From: Ancylothrix sp036704045
GTDB lineage: Bacteria > Cyanobacteriota > Cyanobacteriia > Cyanobacteriales > Oscillatoriaceae
Length of the DNA: 64,000 nucleotides
Assembly (NCBI GenBank): GCA_036704045.1
Contig: DATNQM010000022.1
Location: forward strand, 609,804-673,803
Direction: 5' to 3'
Shown piece by piece: positions 1-10,003 of this stretch. Under the pieces are notes generated by a model. It had not been told where the DNA came from and did not search any database. It saw only the letters and a program-made list of their open reading frames with translations. The translations under genes and the position numbers were made by a program. Position 1 is the first letter of the stretch, and each line of letters starts with the position of its first letter.

Positions 1-596
1 GCACTCAACAAACTACTATTCTTTCTTTCACTTTCTCGCAAATTTTCTTCCATCTGTTTGCGATCAGTAATATCAAAAGCAGCCCCGATCACGGCGATAA
101 TTTCATCATTAGTATTGAAAACCGGCCGGTACCATGATTCAAAAGCCAATCCTGACAATTTAACAGTCGCCGCAAACGTTTCTCCTCTCAACGCCCGACG
201 GCTATTTTCGATAATTTCTGGAACGTGTTTATATAATTCAAAAACCGACTTTCCTACCTCTTCTCCTGCTTCTATTCCTAGCTTTTCTAACAATTTTCCT
301 TCCGAAAATGTAAACACTCCATTGGCATCAAGGGCCCACAGCTTTAGTGGGGCATTTGCAATTACCATTCGTAAAAATTCTTGTTGTTCTTTTAAGGTTT
401 TTTCTGTCTGTTTTCGAGTTTCAATTTCTGCCAACAGTTGTTTATTAACTGCTTCTAAGGCAGCTATTTTAGCATAAAAACTATTTTCATTTTCACCCAT
501 TGAGATTTGCTCAATACAATCCATCTCTGATTTTTTAACTTCCAAGTCTGTCTGCGTTTCTTCAGCGTTCAAGTTGTTTGGTTTGTGGTTGTACAT
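1..596 (-). CDS. PAS-domain sensory protein, N-terminal part (runs off the left edge)
   Basis: Reading leftward from ATG at 594-596, the frame is open to the window edge, giving about 198 residues. The first 40 residues are polar, then comes a helical stretch (about 40-75) with the ETRKQTEKTLKEQ signature that usually links sensory modules, then a PAS/PAC domain (about 75-185) with conserved ANAPLKLWALD and the closing GAAFDITDRKQMEE. A second ESERKNSSLL linker follows, so another PAS or a histidine kinase/GGDEF output probably lies outside the window. An AAAGGA Shine-Dalgarno sequence lies 10 bases upstream of the ATG. The ligand and output cannot be told from this fragment. Confidence 0.85.
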   Translation of the reverse strand, partial: MYNHKPNNLNAEETQTDLEVKKSEMDCIEQISMGENENSFYAKIAALEAVNKQLLAEIETRKQTEKTLKEQQEFLRMVIANAPLKLWALDANGVFTFSEGKLLEKLGIEAGEEVGKSVFELYKHVPEIIENSRRALRGETFAATVKLSGLAFESWYRPVFNTNDEIIAVIGAAFDITDRKQMEENLRESERKNSSLLS

Positions 597-1016
597 TTTC
601 TGGTTTTCCTTTAGCAAATAAATTTAAAAATTAACTTGATTCCTGCCAATATTGAAAAGACATAATTCTGAAATTTCGCTATCCTTGAGTTACACTCACC
701 GAATTTAACTTTAGTAATCAAAAAAAACTTAAAACACAAACGATGCCAATCAAATGTTTAATAAAAATTAATTTTTTAGCGCAGTCATCACTAATATCTA
801 TCCATTTTATAACATACCTCTTCCTTTAGAACCGGCAATCATACTTTTGTAGAACTAGAAACTCTTACTGCCGGTAGAGTTAACAATACCCGATTATTGA
901 TTATAAATATAACTATTAAATTCTTTGAGGGCCCTGTACTCAATTTAAACCTCAAATTAACCTGTTTTCTCGTCTCAGACATTGAAAAAACTAGTTTTAA
1001 TAAAAGGTAAACTGTC
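597..1016. other. 420-bp intergenic region
   Basis: This lies between the divergent PAS sensor and the small membrane protein gene. It is AT-rich, with no convincing reading frame on either strand and no clear hairpin. Promoters for both flanking genes are presumably here, but I see no decisive -10/-35 pair. Confidence 0.5.
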
Positions 1017-1319
1017 ATGAGCAACAAATTAAGTTATTCATTAAAATCGGCCAATCTCAACAACGAAGTTGAATTATCCCAAAAAATCGAACTCCTCGAA
1101 AAACAACTAACCGAAGTCAACCACACCTTAGAAGGTGTATATGGCGGCATCCACTGGAAACTTGACGGCATCCAGCAACAACTAGCCAGCGCAAGTTTAT
1201 GGGCAAAAGAAGCAGCAAATAACACTTATCAATTCCCCATTCAAAAGCTTTTATTACTAAGTAGTCTAGTTCTCAACATTGTTTTATTTTTCTATGTAAT
1301 TCGCACCCTTAAATTTTGA
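1017..1319 (+). CDS. Small membrane protein with C-terminal anchor, unknown function
   Basis: A 100-residue protein that I do not recognise as a named family. Residues 15-60 are amphipathic and likely coiled coil (NNEVELSQKIELLEKQLTEV), followed by a Trp-containing segment. One hydrophobic helix near the C terminus (about 77-96, LLLLSSLVLNIVLFFYVI) ends in a short basic tail, giving the look of a tail-anchored protein. The ATG is preceded by AAAAGG at a suitable distance. It stands alone between the PAS sensor and maf. The opposite-strand frame over the same bases looks like a shadow. Confidence 0.6.
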   Translation: MSNKLSYSLKSANLNNEVELSQKIELLEKQLTEVNHTLEGVYGGIHWKLDGIQQQLASASLWAKEAANNTYQFPIQKLLLLSSLVLNIVLFFYVIRTLKF

Positions 1320-1392
1320 GGATAAAACTTTAAGTTTCTCCCTCATTTTTAATTTTTTTTCAACCCAATAAAAACCAAATATTGTTTGGAGT

Positions 1393-2031
1393 TTACTGCC
1401 AAAAATCACTCACTTTATACCCCAGTTTTCCCAGCATTTCTCTCAACAAAGGTAAACTCAAACCAATTACATTTGTATGACAGCCTTCCAGCTTTTCTAC
1501 AAACAAACCTCCTTTGCCCTCTAAAGCAAAACAACCAGCACATTTAAGCGGTTCACCTGTATTAACATAAGCCTCAATTTCTGCATCACTAACCTCAGCA
1601 AAATAAACCCGCGTCACCTGAGTAGCCACCAGGACTTTTTCTTTAGCTAAATCAATTAAAGCATGGCCGGTGTAAAGCTCACCCATTTTGCCCCGCATCA
1701 TTTTCCAGCGAGCAATTGCTTCGGTTGGATCTGCCGGTTTACCATGTATTTCACCACTCAAAGATAACACAGAATCACAACCCGCAATTAACCAAGAAAC
1801 AACCCCTTCTGGTAAAGGCGGAGTATTCATCGGCACCTCACCATTTTTTAGTCGGTTAGCAATATTTTCTGCTTTTAATTCCGCCAAAGTTTGCACTAAT
1901 TCGGAAGGATTAGAATTTTGAATTTGTGACTCATCAACATCACTAGGACATACAATAGGATTAATTCCAGCAGTTTCTAACAAACGCCGACGAGCAGGAG
2001 AAGCAGAAGCCAATAAAAACAAAGGCAACAT
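1393..2031 (-). CDS. maf: Maf-family nucleoside triphosphate pyrophosphatase
   Basis: A 212-residue protein opening with the Maf signature LASASPARRRLLE (residues 7-19), followed by a conserved acidic DVDES segment and the GCDSVL/GEIHGKP region that forms the substrate and metal site. Maf enzymes hydrolyse non-canonical or modified NTPs (dTTP/UTP or 7-methyl-GTP, depending on subfamily) to NMP and pyrophosphate; the older name is septum formation inhibitor. Length is normal. An insertion after residue 60 (NGEVPMNTPPLPEGVV) is slightly longer than in E. coli homologues. Subfamily cannot be assigned from sequence alone. The next gene upstream on the same strand, psbP, is 150 bp away. Confidence 0.9.
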   Translation of the reverse strand: MLPLFLLASASPARRRLLETAGINPIVCPSDVDESQIQNSNPSELVQTLAELKAENIANRLKNGEVPMNTPPLPEGVVSWLIAGCDSVLSLSGEIHGKPADPTEAIARWKMMRGKMGELYTGHALIDLAKEKVLVATQVTRVYFAEVSDAEIEAYVNTGEPLKCAGCFALEGKGGLFVEKLEGCHTNVIGLSLPLLREMLGKLGYKVSDFWQ

Positions 2032-2143
2032 ATTGATTTTCGATAAAATAATAAAGATTTGAGCAAAAAAAGACTTACAGTTTGTAATTTTAAAAAGCTA
2101 TTTTTTATTAAAAACAAACCGCTGAAAAATCATCACCAAATCA

Positions 2144-2176
2144 GTAGGGGCGGAGTCCCTTTACCCGCCCCCCTAG
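2144..2176. repeat. GC-rich hairpin of a dispersed intergenic repeat family
   Basis: TAGGGGCGG faces CCGCCCCCCTA across a short spacer between psbP and maf, giving a stem with a 2-base bulge. Similar GGGGCGG...CCCGCCC hairpins occur at 28973-29000 and 59812-59838. It may act as a transcription terminator or processing site, but no U-run follows on either strand. Confidence 0.5.
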
Positions 2177-2179
2177 CCC

Positions 2180-2728
2180 TTAATAGACGGAAAAAGAATT
2201 GACAACTTGAGTAAATTTTGACTTAAGTTTTTGCCAGCGTTTTTCTGTTGCAGAAATATTAAATGTATAAAGTTTTCCCCGGCTGACTGCAACACTTGCC
2301 AAATTGTGACGCAGTTTATTATTCGGCAATTTCACTGCATATTCCAAGACATAATAAGTCTTATCACCGGCCGTTTGAGACTCAGCAGAAACCAACTCAG
2401 CAGTACGCCCTGAACCTTCCGGCGCTATCGCATTTTTAGAAAGCTTATAACCCACTTCACTTGCATCTCCAAGATCCGCCAGCTTTTTACCGTCGGGTAC
2501 AGGGCTAATGACAACACTCAGGTTTTCTGTGTCTTCTATTAAATCGTGAAACACCACATCCGGGCCATTGCTTACCTTAATTTCCTGCCAGCCGTTAGGG
2601 TAAAGAAACTGATATCCATCAGCACTATCCACATAAGGGTTCAGGCCGGCAGCCGCCGAAGCCACGCAACCAGGCAAAGAAAGACTGAAAAAAATTACCA
2701 AAATTGCCGCAATTCGTTTGATAGTCAT
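2180..2728 (-). CDS. psbP: CyanoP, PsbP-family photosystem II lipoprotein
   Basis: A 182-residue protein with a lipoprotein signal: a hydrophobic stretch (6-18) then a lipobox ending LPGC, with the acylated Cys at position 21. The mature part is a PsbP domain: DSADGYQFLYPNGWQEI at its start, then FHDLIEDTENLSVVISPV, and a C-terminal SVAVSRGKLYTFNISATEKRW. In cyanobacteria this protein is a lumenal, lipid-anchored factor that binds photosystem II assembly intermediates rather than the stable oxygen-evolving subunit of plants. The ATG at 2726-2728 gives a standard signal peptide. It lies just downstream of the Rre1-type regulator gene on the same strand. Confidence 0.9.
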   Translation of the reverse strand: MTIKRIAAILVIFFSLSLPGCVASAAAGLNPYVDSADGYQFLYPNGWQEIKVSNGPDVVFHDLIEDTENLSVVISPVPDGKKLADLGDASEVGYKLSKNAIAPEGSGRTAELVSAESQTAGDKTYYVLEYAVKLPNNKLRHNLASVAVSRGKLYTFNISATEKRWQKLKSKFTQVVNSFSVY

Positions 2729-2869
2729 GGGCTGTTCTACTTGTAATGTGGCTATATTTCCACTTTTTTAATGCTTTTTTATTGTAAAGCCACTGGTGAC
2801 GGGCTAATGGAGGATTGCTTATGGAGTATGGGAGGTAGACACAATACCAAGTCTCCCTACCCAAAAAAA

Positions 2870-3607
2870 CTATTTTGTTAAACCATGTTCAAGGGCAAAA
2901 CGGACTAATTCGGTGCGGCTATTAGTGCCAGTTTTGCTGAACAGTCTGCTTACATATTTTTCCACGTTGCGGACGCTAGTTTCAAGCCGACGGGCTATTT
3001 CTTTATTCATCAAACCTTGCGCCACCAAATCTAAAACACTTTGCTCTCTAGGAGTCAAATCTACTTTAATAGGGCTAGGGCTTTGGGGTATGCCGGTGCG
3101 ACCTGTTAACAAAGATTTTATTTCAGCAATTTGGCTGGCCAATTCTGTAATATCGGGCGTTTCTCCCTCCGCAGGAATTGTTTTTGTCGCTTCTCTACGG
3201 TTTAATAAATTGCCAACAATGGCCACTAACTCATCAGGATCAAAAGGTTTAGAAATATAAGCATCACAACCGGCCTGATATCCTTGGATACGGTCGCTTG
3301 TCATACCACGCGCAGTTAAAAATACAACTGGCAAAGCTTTGTAGCGGGGATCTTCTCGTAGTTGTTTAAGAAATTGATACCCATCAACTTGCGGCATCAT
3401 AATATCTGTAATTACCAAATCAGGCTGTTTTTGCTGTACGAGTTCTAAGCCTTGTTTAGCATTACTGGCAACGTGGACGGTAAAGCCGCTGTCTTCCAGG
3501 TAAGCTTGTACTGCTTCTCTGAGTCCTGGTTCATCATCAACAAGTACAAGTTTTGCTGTGTTTGATGAGATTTTTTCGTTGTTTTCTTTTTGTTTGGCAA
3601 CGCTCAT
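2870..3607 (-). CDS. rre1: Rre1/Ycf29-type NarL-family response regulator
   Basis: A 245-residue two-domain regulator. The receiver domain (about 20-135) has VLVDDEP, phospho-acceptor Asp68 in VITDIMMP, the conserved Thr in FLTARG and the Lys in SKPFDPDEL. The output domain is a LuxR-type helix-turn-helix (about 180-245) with LTPREQSVLDLVAQGLMNKEIARRL. The receiver and the long linker match what I know of cyanobacterial Rre1 and plastid Ycf29, which respond to light, redox and stress, usually through an unlinked Hik2-type kinase. No kinase gene is adjacent, as expected. The symbol rests on recalled similarity only. Confidence 0.75.
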   Translation of the reverse strand: MSVAKQKENNEKISSNTAKLVLVDDEPGLREAVQAYLEDSGFTVHVASNAKQGLELVQQKQPDLVITDIMMPQVDGYQFLKQLREDPRYKALPVVFLTARGMTSDRIQGYQAGCDAYISKPFDPDELVAIVGNLLNRREATKTIPAEGETPDITELASQIAEIKSLLTGRTGIPQSPSPIKVDLTPREQSVLDLVAQGLMNKEIARRLETSVRNVEKYVSRLFSKTGTNSRTELVRFALEHGLTK

Positions 3608-3763
3608 TTTTGATTTCCCCTGCCGCTAGTTTTTTCAGTTTAGCACGGGTTTTAGGGCTTAGCGTTGGCTTTTTGTCTACTTCTTTGGGTGTAGATCGTT
3701 TTTTAGCTATAAGAATAATTTTTATCTATTTCTTTAGCAAGTGTTTTTTCAAAAACGTTGAAG

Positions 3764-4693
3764 TTAACATTGGTTTTCTAAGCTTTCTATTTTTTTGGCT
3801 TTTTCACTTAATTTTGCTTGTTTTTGTCCTTCAGTTCTCGCATGAAAACAATACAAATCTATGGGAGTTGTTAATAAATCTACTGGTGTATTTTTTGAAA
3901 AAAATATTTGAACAACAGTTATCGGCACTTCTTTAATTAGCCATCGACTAATTCTATAAACAAGCTCTTTTTTAGTCAATTCTCTTGTTAATTGGATTCC
4001 GTACAATTCATGCAAATATTTATTAGATTGACCATATTTTTTCCACTGCCCATATAATTCTTTCCAAGTTGAACGATGCCGGTGTTGAACAATAGCTTTA
4101 GAAGTAAATTCTAATTGCCAGTTTGTTTGTTTTAAAATTCTCCAACAAATATCAGCGTCACCGCCAGTTGTTAAATAAGGTCTAAATAATCCTACCTCTT
4201 GAAAAATCTGCCTACGAATTGCAAGATTAGCAGTTTGTCCGTAGGGGCAATAAGGATGAGCTAAAGTATGTTTTTGGGAAAGAATTTCTTTTTTTTCCGC
4301 ATATTTTTCCAGCAGACTTTTACCAGCAACAGCCTTTATTTCACCGGCTACTATGCCTATTCTTGGGTTGACAAAAGGTTGAATTAATGATAATAACCAT
4401 TCGGGATGGGGCCGACAATCTGCATCGGTGAAAGCGAGAATTTCTCCTGTGGCAATGCGGATGCCGGTGTTTCTGGCTGCATAGGAACTTTGAATTTCTT
4501 TTTGGCTAAGTTGAGGGAAAAAAGCAGCTTTTAAAAGGTTAGCAGTATTGTCTGTACTATTGTTATCTATCAAGAGGTATTCTGTTAAATTTTTAGGGTA
4601 GGTTTGATTTTCAAGACATTCTAACAGTTCGGGGATATCTTTATCTCCGTTATAAATAGGAATTATTACTGAGGTTTTTGGCAGAAAAGTCAT
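3764..4693 (-). CDS. Family 2 glycosyltransferase (GT-A fold)
   Basis: A 309-residue protein with a classic GT2 N-terminal domain: VIIPIYNGDKDIPELLECLENQ (about 9-30), LLIDNNSTDNT nucleotide-binding loop, AARNTGI, and the metal-binding motif AFTDADCRPHPEWL. A TGGDADICWRI segment in the acceptor half corresponds to the ED-like motif that carries the catalytic base in many members. No transmembrane helix is obvious, so it is probably cytoplasmic or peripheral. It would transfer a sugar from a nucleotide donor into a polysaccharide or glycolipid; donor and acceptor are unknown. It is monocistronic between rre1 and the taxis locus. Confidence 0.85.
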   Translation of the reverse strand: MTFLPKTSVIIPIYNGDKDIPELLECLENQTYPKNLTEYLLIDNNSTDNTANLLKAAFFPQLSQKEIQSSYAARNTGIRIATGEILAFTDADCRPHPEWLLSLIQPFVNPRIGIVAGEIKAVAGKSLLEKYAEKKEILSQKHTLAHPYCPYGQTANLAIRRQIFQEVGLFRPYLTTGGDADICWRILKQTNWQLEFTSKAIVQHRHRSTWKELYGQWKKYGQSNKYLHELYGIQLTRELTKKELVYRISRWLIKEVPITVVQIFFSKNTPVDLLTTPIDLYCFHARTEGQKQAKLSEKAKKIESLENQC

Positions 4694-4907
4694 TTCTTTT
4701 AACCACAGATTAACTGAGATAGATTGATAGTTTTGTTGATTTTTTTGATAGTTTTTATCAGAGTTTTTTTGAAGGTTAGAATATTAAAAGAAATGCTGCT
4801 ACCGCCCTTAAAGTGTCTCATCAATTAGTTAGCCAATAAACCGGCCATTGAGATACTAAAAAACCAGGGCAAGATAGCAGTCATTTCCTAAGAAAATCAG
4901 ACTAAAA

Positions 4908-7900
4908 TTATTCACCCTTAGTCATCACCAACACCTCACCCTTAAGCATCCGAGTTGCAGCCTCAAGCAAAGCCTCCTCCAAATAAGGCTTCGTGAAATA
5001 ACCCCGTGCACCCAAAGACACAGCCATTTGCCGGTGTCTGTCCGCACCACGAGAAGTTAACATCGCAATTGGCAAATCAGTGAGAATGGGATCTTTTTGC
5101 ATCCGTGATAGCAACTCCAAACCATCCATACGAGGCATTTCAATATCACAGAAAACAATATCGCAAGGCAAACCAGAACGTAATTTTTCCCACGCTTCCT
5201 GACCATCTCGCGCTTGTTCAACACGATAACCGGCCTTATTAAACGTCATACTCAACAACTCGCGTACCGTAATCGAATCATCCACAATAAGCACAGTAGG
5301 CTCGTTCTTCTCAACAATCTCCAACGGCGGCGAAGATTCAGCATCCCAAAGATTACCACCGGCCTCCTTACGAATGCGTCCCGCAGCCAAATCAATCAAC
5401 TCCAGAACATCCGCAATCGCCACAATCCGACCATCCCCCATCACCGTAGCACCGGCAACACCAATTGGCTTAGGCACCGGCCCTTCCAACTGCTTAATTA
5501 CAATCTCCTGCTCACCCAACACCTGATCCACTTCCAAAGCCAAATAATTGCCCGCACTTCTTAACACAACCACCGAAATCACATCATCCTCAGCATTTGT
5601 GCCATACACATTACCCCTTCCTAGGTGCCGGTTATAGCCAAGCAACTCTCGCAAATGGCGGAAAGAAAGCATCGAATCACGCCAAGCAATACTCATTTGC
5701 CCATCCGCCGCCACTTGTACCCGGTCGCGCGGGACATCCAACATATCCTCAACCCCATCCATCGGGAAAGCAATCCGAGCACGATCACTTATACAACAAA
5801 GCGCCTTAGAAATACTCAACGTCAAAGGCAACCTAATCGTAAACGTAGTACCCTTACCAACAGTAGAATCCGTACTGATAACACCACGAATCTCACTTAA
5901 ATCATTCCGAATAACATCCATCCCAACACCACGACCGGCCGTCATATTAGCTTTTTCCATTGTGCTAAAGCCTGGGTGATACAAAAGCTCATATACATCC
6001 GGTCGGGTCATCAAAGCAGCCTCAGCCGGAGTAATTAACCTTTTCTCCACAGCCTTGCGCTTCACCTTCTCCGTATCAATACCGGCCCCATCATCGGAAA
6101 AAGAAATCACCGTTTGATTACCTTGGTGAAAAGATCGAACCGTAATTCTTCCCACCGGCGGCTTACCCGCAGCAACACGCACCGCAGGCGTTTCAATTCC
6201 ATGAGCAATCGCATTATTAATCAAATGCTTAAGCGGGTCAGACAAATGCTCCAAAATCAACTTATCAAGCATCGTGTCTCGACCTTCCAGGCGCACCTCA
6301 GCTTGCTTTTCATGTTCAATAGCCTTATCGCGCACCGCACGCGCCAAAGGAAAAATCTTTTCTATCGAAGAAAAAGGCACCATTCGAGCACGAGTTAAAC
6401 CTTCTTGTAACTGAGTCGTAATTTGCCGCAATTGTCTCGTCACCTGCTCAGTTTCATCCACCAAAAACTCAATATCTGCCGCCGACTCTCGCACCCGAAC
6501 AATTAACTCAATAATCTCTTGAGACTGAGTATGAAAACCCGTAAACCGATCCATTTCCAAAGCATCAAAAGCAGCACCGGTGGAATGAGAATTAGTTTTG
6601 CCACTTCGCATTGCTTGGTAATGTTGCCTTGAAGAAAGCAACGAAATTTCTAACAACGAACGCTCATACAAATCTTGCATTCGTTGACCCACATCTGACA
6701 ACTGGCTAACTTGATGCAGCAAATTATCCAAAAACTGCCGTAAACGTTCTTGATCTTGTTCCAAACTATTGCGGTTCACCACCAATTCCCCGACCAAGTT
6801 GCTGAGGTTATCCAGCTGCTTAATCGGCACCCGCATGGTTTGCTCAACAAAGGATTTTTGTTTTTTGCCAGCCACCGCACCAGTCCCCGCGACTGGTTTT
6901 TGGGCCATTCTACCTCCCGGCATCGATTTTTCAGCCCCTCGCAGCAATTCGTGGAGGTCTGCAAATTCGTCTGCTTCCATGCCGTCTAGTTCGTTGTGCG
7001 TCTCTATAGAAGTTTCTTCTAATTCACTTGCTACCGCAGAAACTATCCCTTGAGATAATGTTGGTTTTGGCGTTTCTGCTATGATCAATGGCTGATTTAG
7101 AAAAGCTTCTAATTCTGAAAAAACGGCCGCTGGATCAGAGGGGTGGCTTTCAAAAAATGCTTCTGTAGAAGGTTGTTCTAAAAAAGCTTCCAGTAACAAA
7201 AAGGGCAAAGAATTGTCTTCAGATTCCGACTCTTTTGTTTTTGAAACTTTTTCTTTTACTGGTTTAGATTCAGTAATACTAACATTTGGTTGTTTTATCG
7301 GTTCTGGTATTGATGGTAAAGGGGCCGATTGTGGAATATTTTCTTCTATTTCCCCCATTAGTTCATCAAAATTCAATTCTTCATCAAAGATAATTTCTCC
7401 CTGTTCTTTTGGCTGCAATTCTTCTAAAAATTCCAGGGAGTCTGTGCTGTCTTCTACCGACTCACCAAACAGCAGAAAGTTCAAATCATCGGAATCATTA
7501 GTATCTGTAGGGCTAACATCACCGGCACTACTAGCAGATTCAAAATCTAAATTTAACTCTTCATCAAATAAAGAATCAGTGTCAACAGAATTTTCAATTT
7601 CCTCACCAAAAAATTCATCAAGTGCATTGTCACTTTCCTCGACAAAAAGATCATCACTTAAATCTTTTTTTCCACCATTACTATTTCCTGATTCTTCAAA
7701 TAAATCATTAAAAGAGTTATCAAATAGAGGCTCTTCTTCCAACAAAAATTCTTTATCATCTACAGGTAAAGATAACGATTCACTAGGAAAAAGTAAATCT
7801 TCTTCCCCCTCATCTTTACCCTCAGACTTATGGTTATTTTCTACTTCTGTAATCTCAGAGAAAAGAGACTCTAAATCATCAGCTTGGCTAACTACAGAAA

Positions 7901-9890
7901 TATCCGTTAATTTTTCAGAAAAATTTTCGTTATCATTTTCAAAAAATAGCGAATTAAACTCATCGTTGCTATTAGTATTGTTTTCTATAAATTCCTCTTC
8001 AAAAAGTAAATCTCCATCTATTTCCAAATCGCCCCACTCTGGTTTAATTTCTTCTAAATTTTGTGGAGAGGAAGAATTTGCTGAATTGGAAATTTCCCCA
8101 ATAGCTAATAAATCACTTAAATCTATAGATTTATCTGTTTGTTCAGAATCACTAGTATTAGTTAAATTAACACTTGAACCCCTTAAACTATTATCATTAT
8201 CATTAAACAAACTTTCAAAATCTAGGGAAGCATCATTTTGGATAACCTTTGCTGACTCTACCGGCAAACTTTCAGCTTCAGAATTATTCCACAGTTCGTC
8301 CCACTCCATAGATTTTTCTGATTCTTTATGATTTGCATTATTTTCGCGGTAGTTTTGAGACTTTGGCTTTTCATCTTGGTCAGTTCCAGCAAACAAAGCT
8401 TCCAAATCATCAGCGCTTTCTTGCATAGAAAATAAATCAGAGTGGCTACGTCGTCGGTTGCCGGTAGTGGGGCTCTCCGCGTTAGAATTTGCTGACTCAG
8501 TTTGATTCCATTTATCTTCGTCGAGAAGAGCATCTCCAAATAAGTTATTAAGTTCATCAACCGAAGTGATTTCTTCCATACTGCTATCAACATCTCCGTC
8601 AAACAAAAGGTCTGCAAAATCCGAGTCTAATTCCACTGAACCAACAAAAGCAGTTGGACTTAAGTCTGAATTTTCTTGGCGTTTTGGAGATTCGATAATT
8701 TCTTCAGCTTCCCAAGTAGTATCCAAGTCAGGGGCTTCGCCTTCAAACAAATCAGCTAAGCTGGTGAGTTCTGCCATACCCACTTCTGGCCCAACAATAC
8801 GCGAAGGTTTTACACCGTTGAACTTAGGAGAGTTTCGCGTTGGCGGGGCTGCATTGGTTGAAGAGTCGGCTGAGGCTTTTTGGGAAGCTTTTTTAGCGGA
8901 CTCTGAAGAGTTGTTATGGTTAGGCTGTTGGGGTAACATAGCAAAACTCGTGGCTGGGTTTTTGGATTTGCGGCTGTTAGAATCTGCTGGCTTTTGAGAG
9001 TTTTTGGGAGACTGGTTAGTTTTTGTTGGCGGAGTTAGGAGAGCTAAAAGCTGTTTACTAATAGATATCTGGTTAATTTTGTCTGCCAGGACAAATTCTT
9101 GGGCTTGTTTTATATTTTTAATAATGATAGGGGCAAGGCTACCAAAAGTATGTTTGGGGTCGTTAATTGCCTGTCGGGCTGCTTCGATGAGATCGCACCA
9201 AGGTTGAAGTTCAAATTGTTCGCCTGCCGCAATCAAGCGATGACAAATTTCTTGCAGTTTTTGTCGGTTTTGTGGGGTTGGTTGTTGTTTAAAGAGTTCC
9301 AACATTTCTCGCAACCCTTGCGGTACATCACTTTGAAAGATAAGTTGCAGGGCGCTAACTTCAAGATTTTCGTTGAGGTACGCAGTTGGAGTTTTAGCAG
9401 TAGAGACGGAGACTTGGGGAGTGGAAATTTTTTGAGCCGGAGATGGAGAGGCACTGCGTTCAGACTTACTGACAAGATTTTTGAGATGGTAGGTAATTTC
9501 GGCAATAGTGGGTTCAACATTTGCCATCAATGGTGCCGTAACTTCGGGTGCTTCTCCAGAGCCGGTTTGAATTTGTTCTAGCAATGCTTGCATTGTGTCG
9601 AACACTTTGAGAAAAAGGCTTTCTAGTTTTTGGTCTACTACCACAGGACATTCTTCAAGAATTTTAAAGCAGTCCTCGAAAAGGTGAGCAGTAGTTTTAA
9701 TTGCAGTCAGACCAAGCATGGCAGCGCCGCCTTTAACAGAGTGGGCAGCGCGGAAGACTTCTTTAACTATTTCTGGGTCTTCGATGGTTGCTTGTAAATT
9801 TAGCAAACCATGTTCGATGGTATTGAGGTGTTCTTTTGCTTCCTCAATAAAGTAGCCCATTATTCGTTGTTGTTGTTGTTCCGGCAGCAT
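4908..9890 (-). CDS. hmpE: CheA-type hybrid histidine kinase of the Hmp/Pil taxis system
   Basis: A 1660-residue CheA homologue. An N-terminal Hpt domain carries the phospho-accepting His50 in VFRAAHSVKGGAAMLG. A second helical segment (about 200-290) follows, then a very long Asp/Glu/Ser/Asn-rich low-complexity stretch (about 390-960). The catalytic half has a dimerisation domain (from about 1030), HATPase (about 1215-1365; N box HLINNAIAHGIE, G boxes DDGAGID and GRGVGMDV), CheW-like domain (about 1366-1500) and a C-terminal receiver (1531-1660) with Asp1582 in CDIEMPRMDG. It is the last gene after hmpA, B, C and D, the order of hmpABCDE of Nostoc punctiforme and pil/tax3 of Synechocystis. 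It should phosphorylate HmpA/HmpB to steer type IV pilus motility. The acidic linker makes it much longer than textbook CheA. Confidence 0.9.
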   Translation of the reverse strand: MLPEQQQQRIMGYFIEEAKEHLNTIEHGLLNLQATIEDPEIVKEVFRAAHSVKGGAAMLGLTAIKTTAHLFEDCFKILEECPVVVDQKLESLFLKVFDTMQALLEQIQTGSGEAPEVTAPLMANVEPTIAEITYHLKNLVSKSERSASPSPAQKISTPQVSVSTAKTPTAYLNENLEVSALQLIFQSDVPQGLREMLELFKQQPTPQNRQKLQEICHRLIAAGEQFELQPWCDLIEAARQAINDPKHTFGSLAPIIIKNIKQAQEFVLADKINQISISKQLLALLTPPTKTNQSPKNSQKPADSNSRKSKNPATSFAMLPQQPNHNNSSESAKKASQKASADSSTNAAPPTRNSPKFNGVKPSRIVGPEVGMAELTSLADLFEGEAPDLDTTWEAEEIIESPKRQENSDLSPTAFVGSVELDSDFADLLFDGDVDSSMEEITSVDELNNLFGDALLDEDKWNQTESANSNAESPTTGNRRRSHSDLFSMQESADDLEALFAGTDQDEKPKSQNYRENNANHKESEKSMEWDELWNNSEAESLPVESAKVIQNDASLDFESLFNDNDNSLRGSSVNLTNTSDSEQTDKSIDLSDLLAIGEISNSANSSSPQNLEEIKPEWGDLEIDGDLLFEEEFIENNTNSNDEFNSLFFENDNENFSEKLTDISVVSQADDLESLFSEITEVENNHKSEGKDEGEEDLLFPSESLSLPVDDKEFLLEEEPLFDNSFNDLFEESGNSNGGKKDLSDDLFVEESDNALDEFFGEEIENSVDTDSLFDEELNLDFESASSAGDVSPTDTNDSDDLNFLLFGESVEDSTDSLEFLEELQPKEQGEIIFDEELNFDELMGEIEENIPQSAPLPSIPEPIKQPNVSITESKPVKEKVSKTKESESEDNSLPFLLLEAFLEQPSTEAFFESHPSDPAAVFSELEAFLNQPLIIAETPKPTLSQGIVSAVASELEETSIETHNELDGMEADEFADLHELLRGAEKSMPGGRMAQKPVAGTGAVAGKKQKSFVEQTMRVPIKQLDNLSNLVGELVVNRNSLEQDQERLRQFLDNLLHQVSQLSDVGQRMQDLYERSLLEISLLSSRQHYQAMRSGKTNSHSTGAAFDALEMDRFTGFHTQSQEIIELIVRVRESAADIEFLVDETEQVTRQLRQITTQLQEGLTRARMVPFSSIEKIFPLARAVRDKAIEHEKQAEVRLEGRDTMLDKLILEHLSDPLKHLINNAIAHGIETPAVRVAAGKPPVGRITVRSFHQGNQTVISFSDDGAGIDTEKVKRKAVEKRLITPAEAALMTRPDVYELLYHPGFSTMEKANMTAGRGVGMDVIRNDLSEIRGVISTDSTVGKGTTFTIRLPLTLSISKALCCISDRARIAFPMDGVEDMLDVPRDRVQVAADGQMSIAWRDSMLSFRHLRELLGYNRHLGRGNVYGTNAEDDVISVVVLRSAGNYLALEVDQVLGEQEIVIKQLEGPVPKPIGVAGATVMGDGRIVAIADVLELIDLAAGRIRKEAGGNLWDAESSPPLEIVEKNEPTVLIVDDSITVRELLSMTFNKAGYRVEQARDGQEAWEKLRSGLPCDIVFCDIEMPRMDGLELLSRMQKDPILTDLPIAMLTSRGADRHRQMAVSLGARGYFTKPYLEEALLEAATRMLKGEVLVMTKGE

Positions 9891-10003
9891 AGGGCAGGGT
9901 AAACGACGTTGGTGGAGTTAAAGAATGGCGGCGCTCAGCCTTTCCAAGCATGGGCGGCGCGGAAAAAGGGGAAGCCTATCTGTTTCTTTGCTTGTTCAAC
10001 CGG

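Noticed and set aside
58..477. 139-codon plus-strand frame at the left edge
   Set aside because: The minus strand encodes a clear PAS domain over the same bases.
839..1027. 62-codon minus-strand frame before the small membrane protein gene
   Set aside because: Random composition, covers the ribosome site of the next gene, no family match.
7213..8331. 372-codon plus-strand frame rich in Ser inside the hmpE gene
   Set aside because: It mirrors the acidic Asp/Glu-rich linker of hmpE on the other strand. GAA/GAT-rich codons read backwards give Ser/Phe, so it is a shadow frame.
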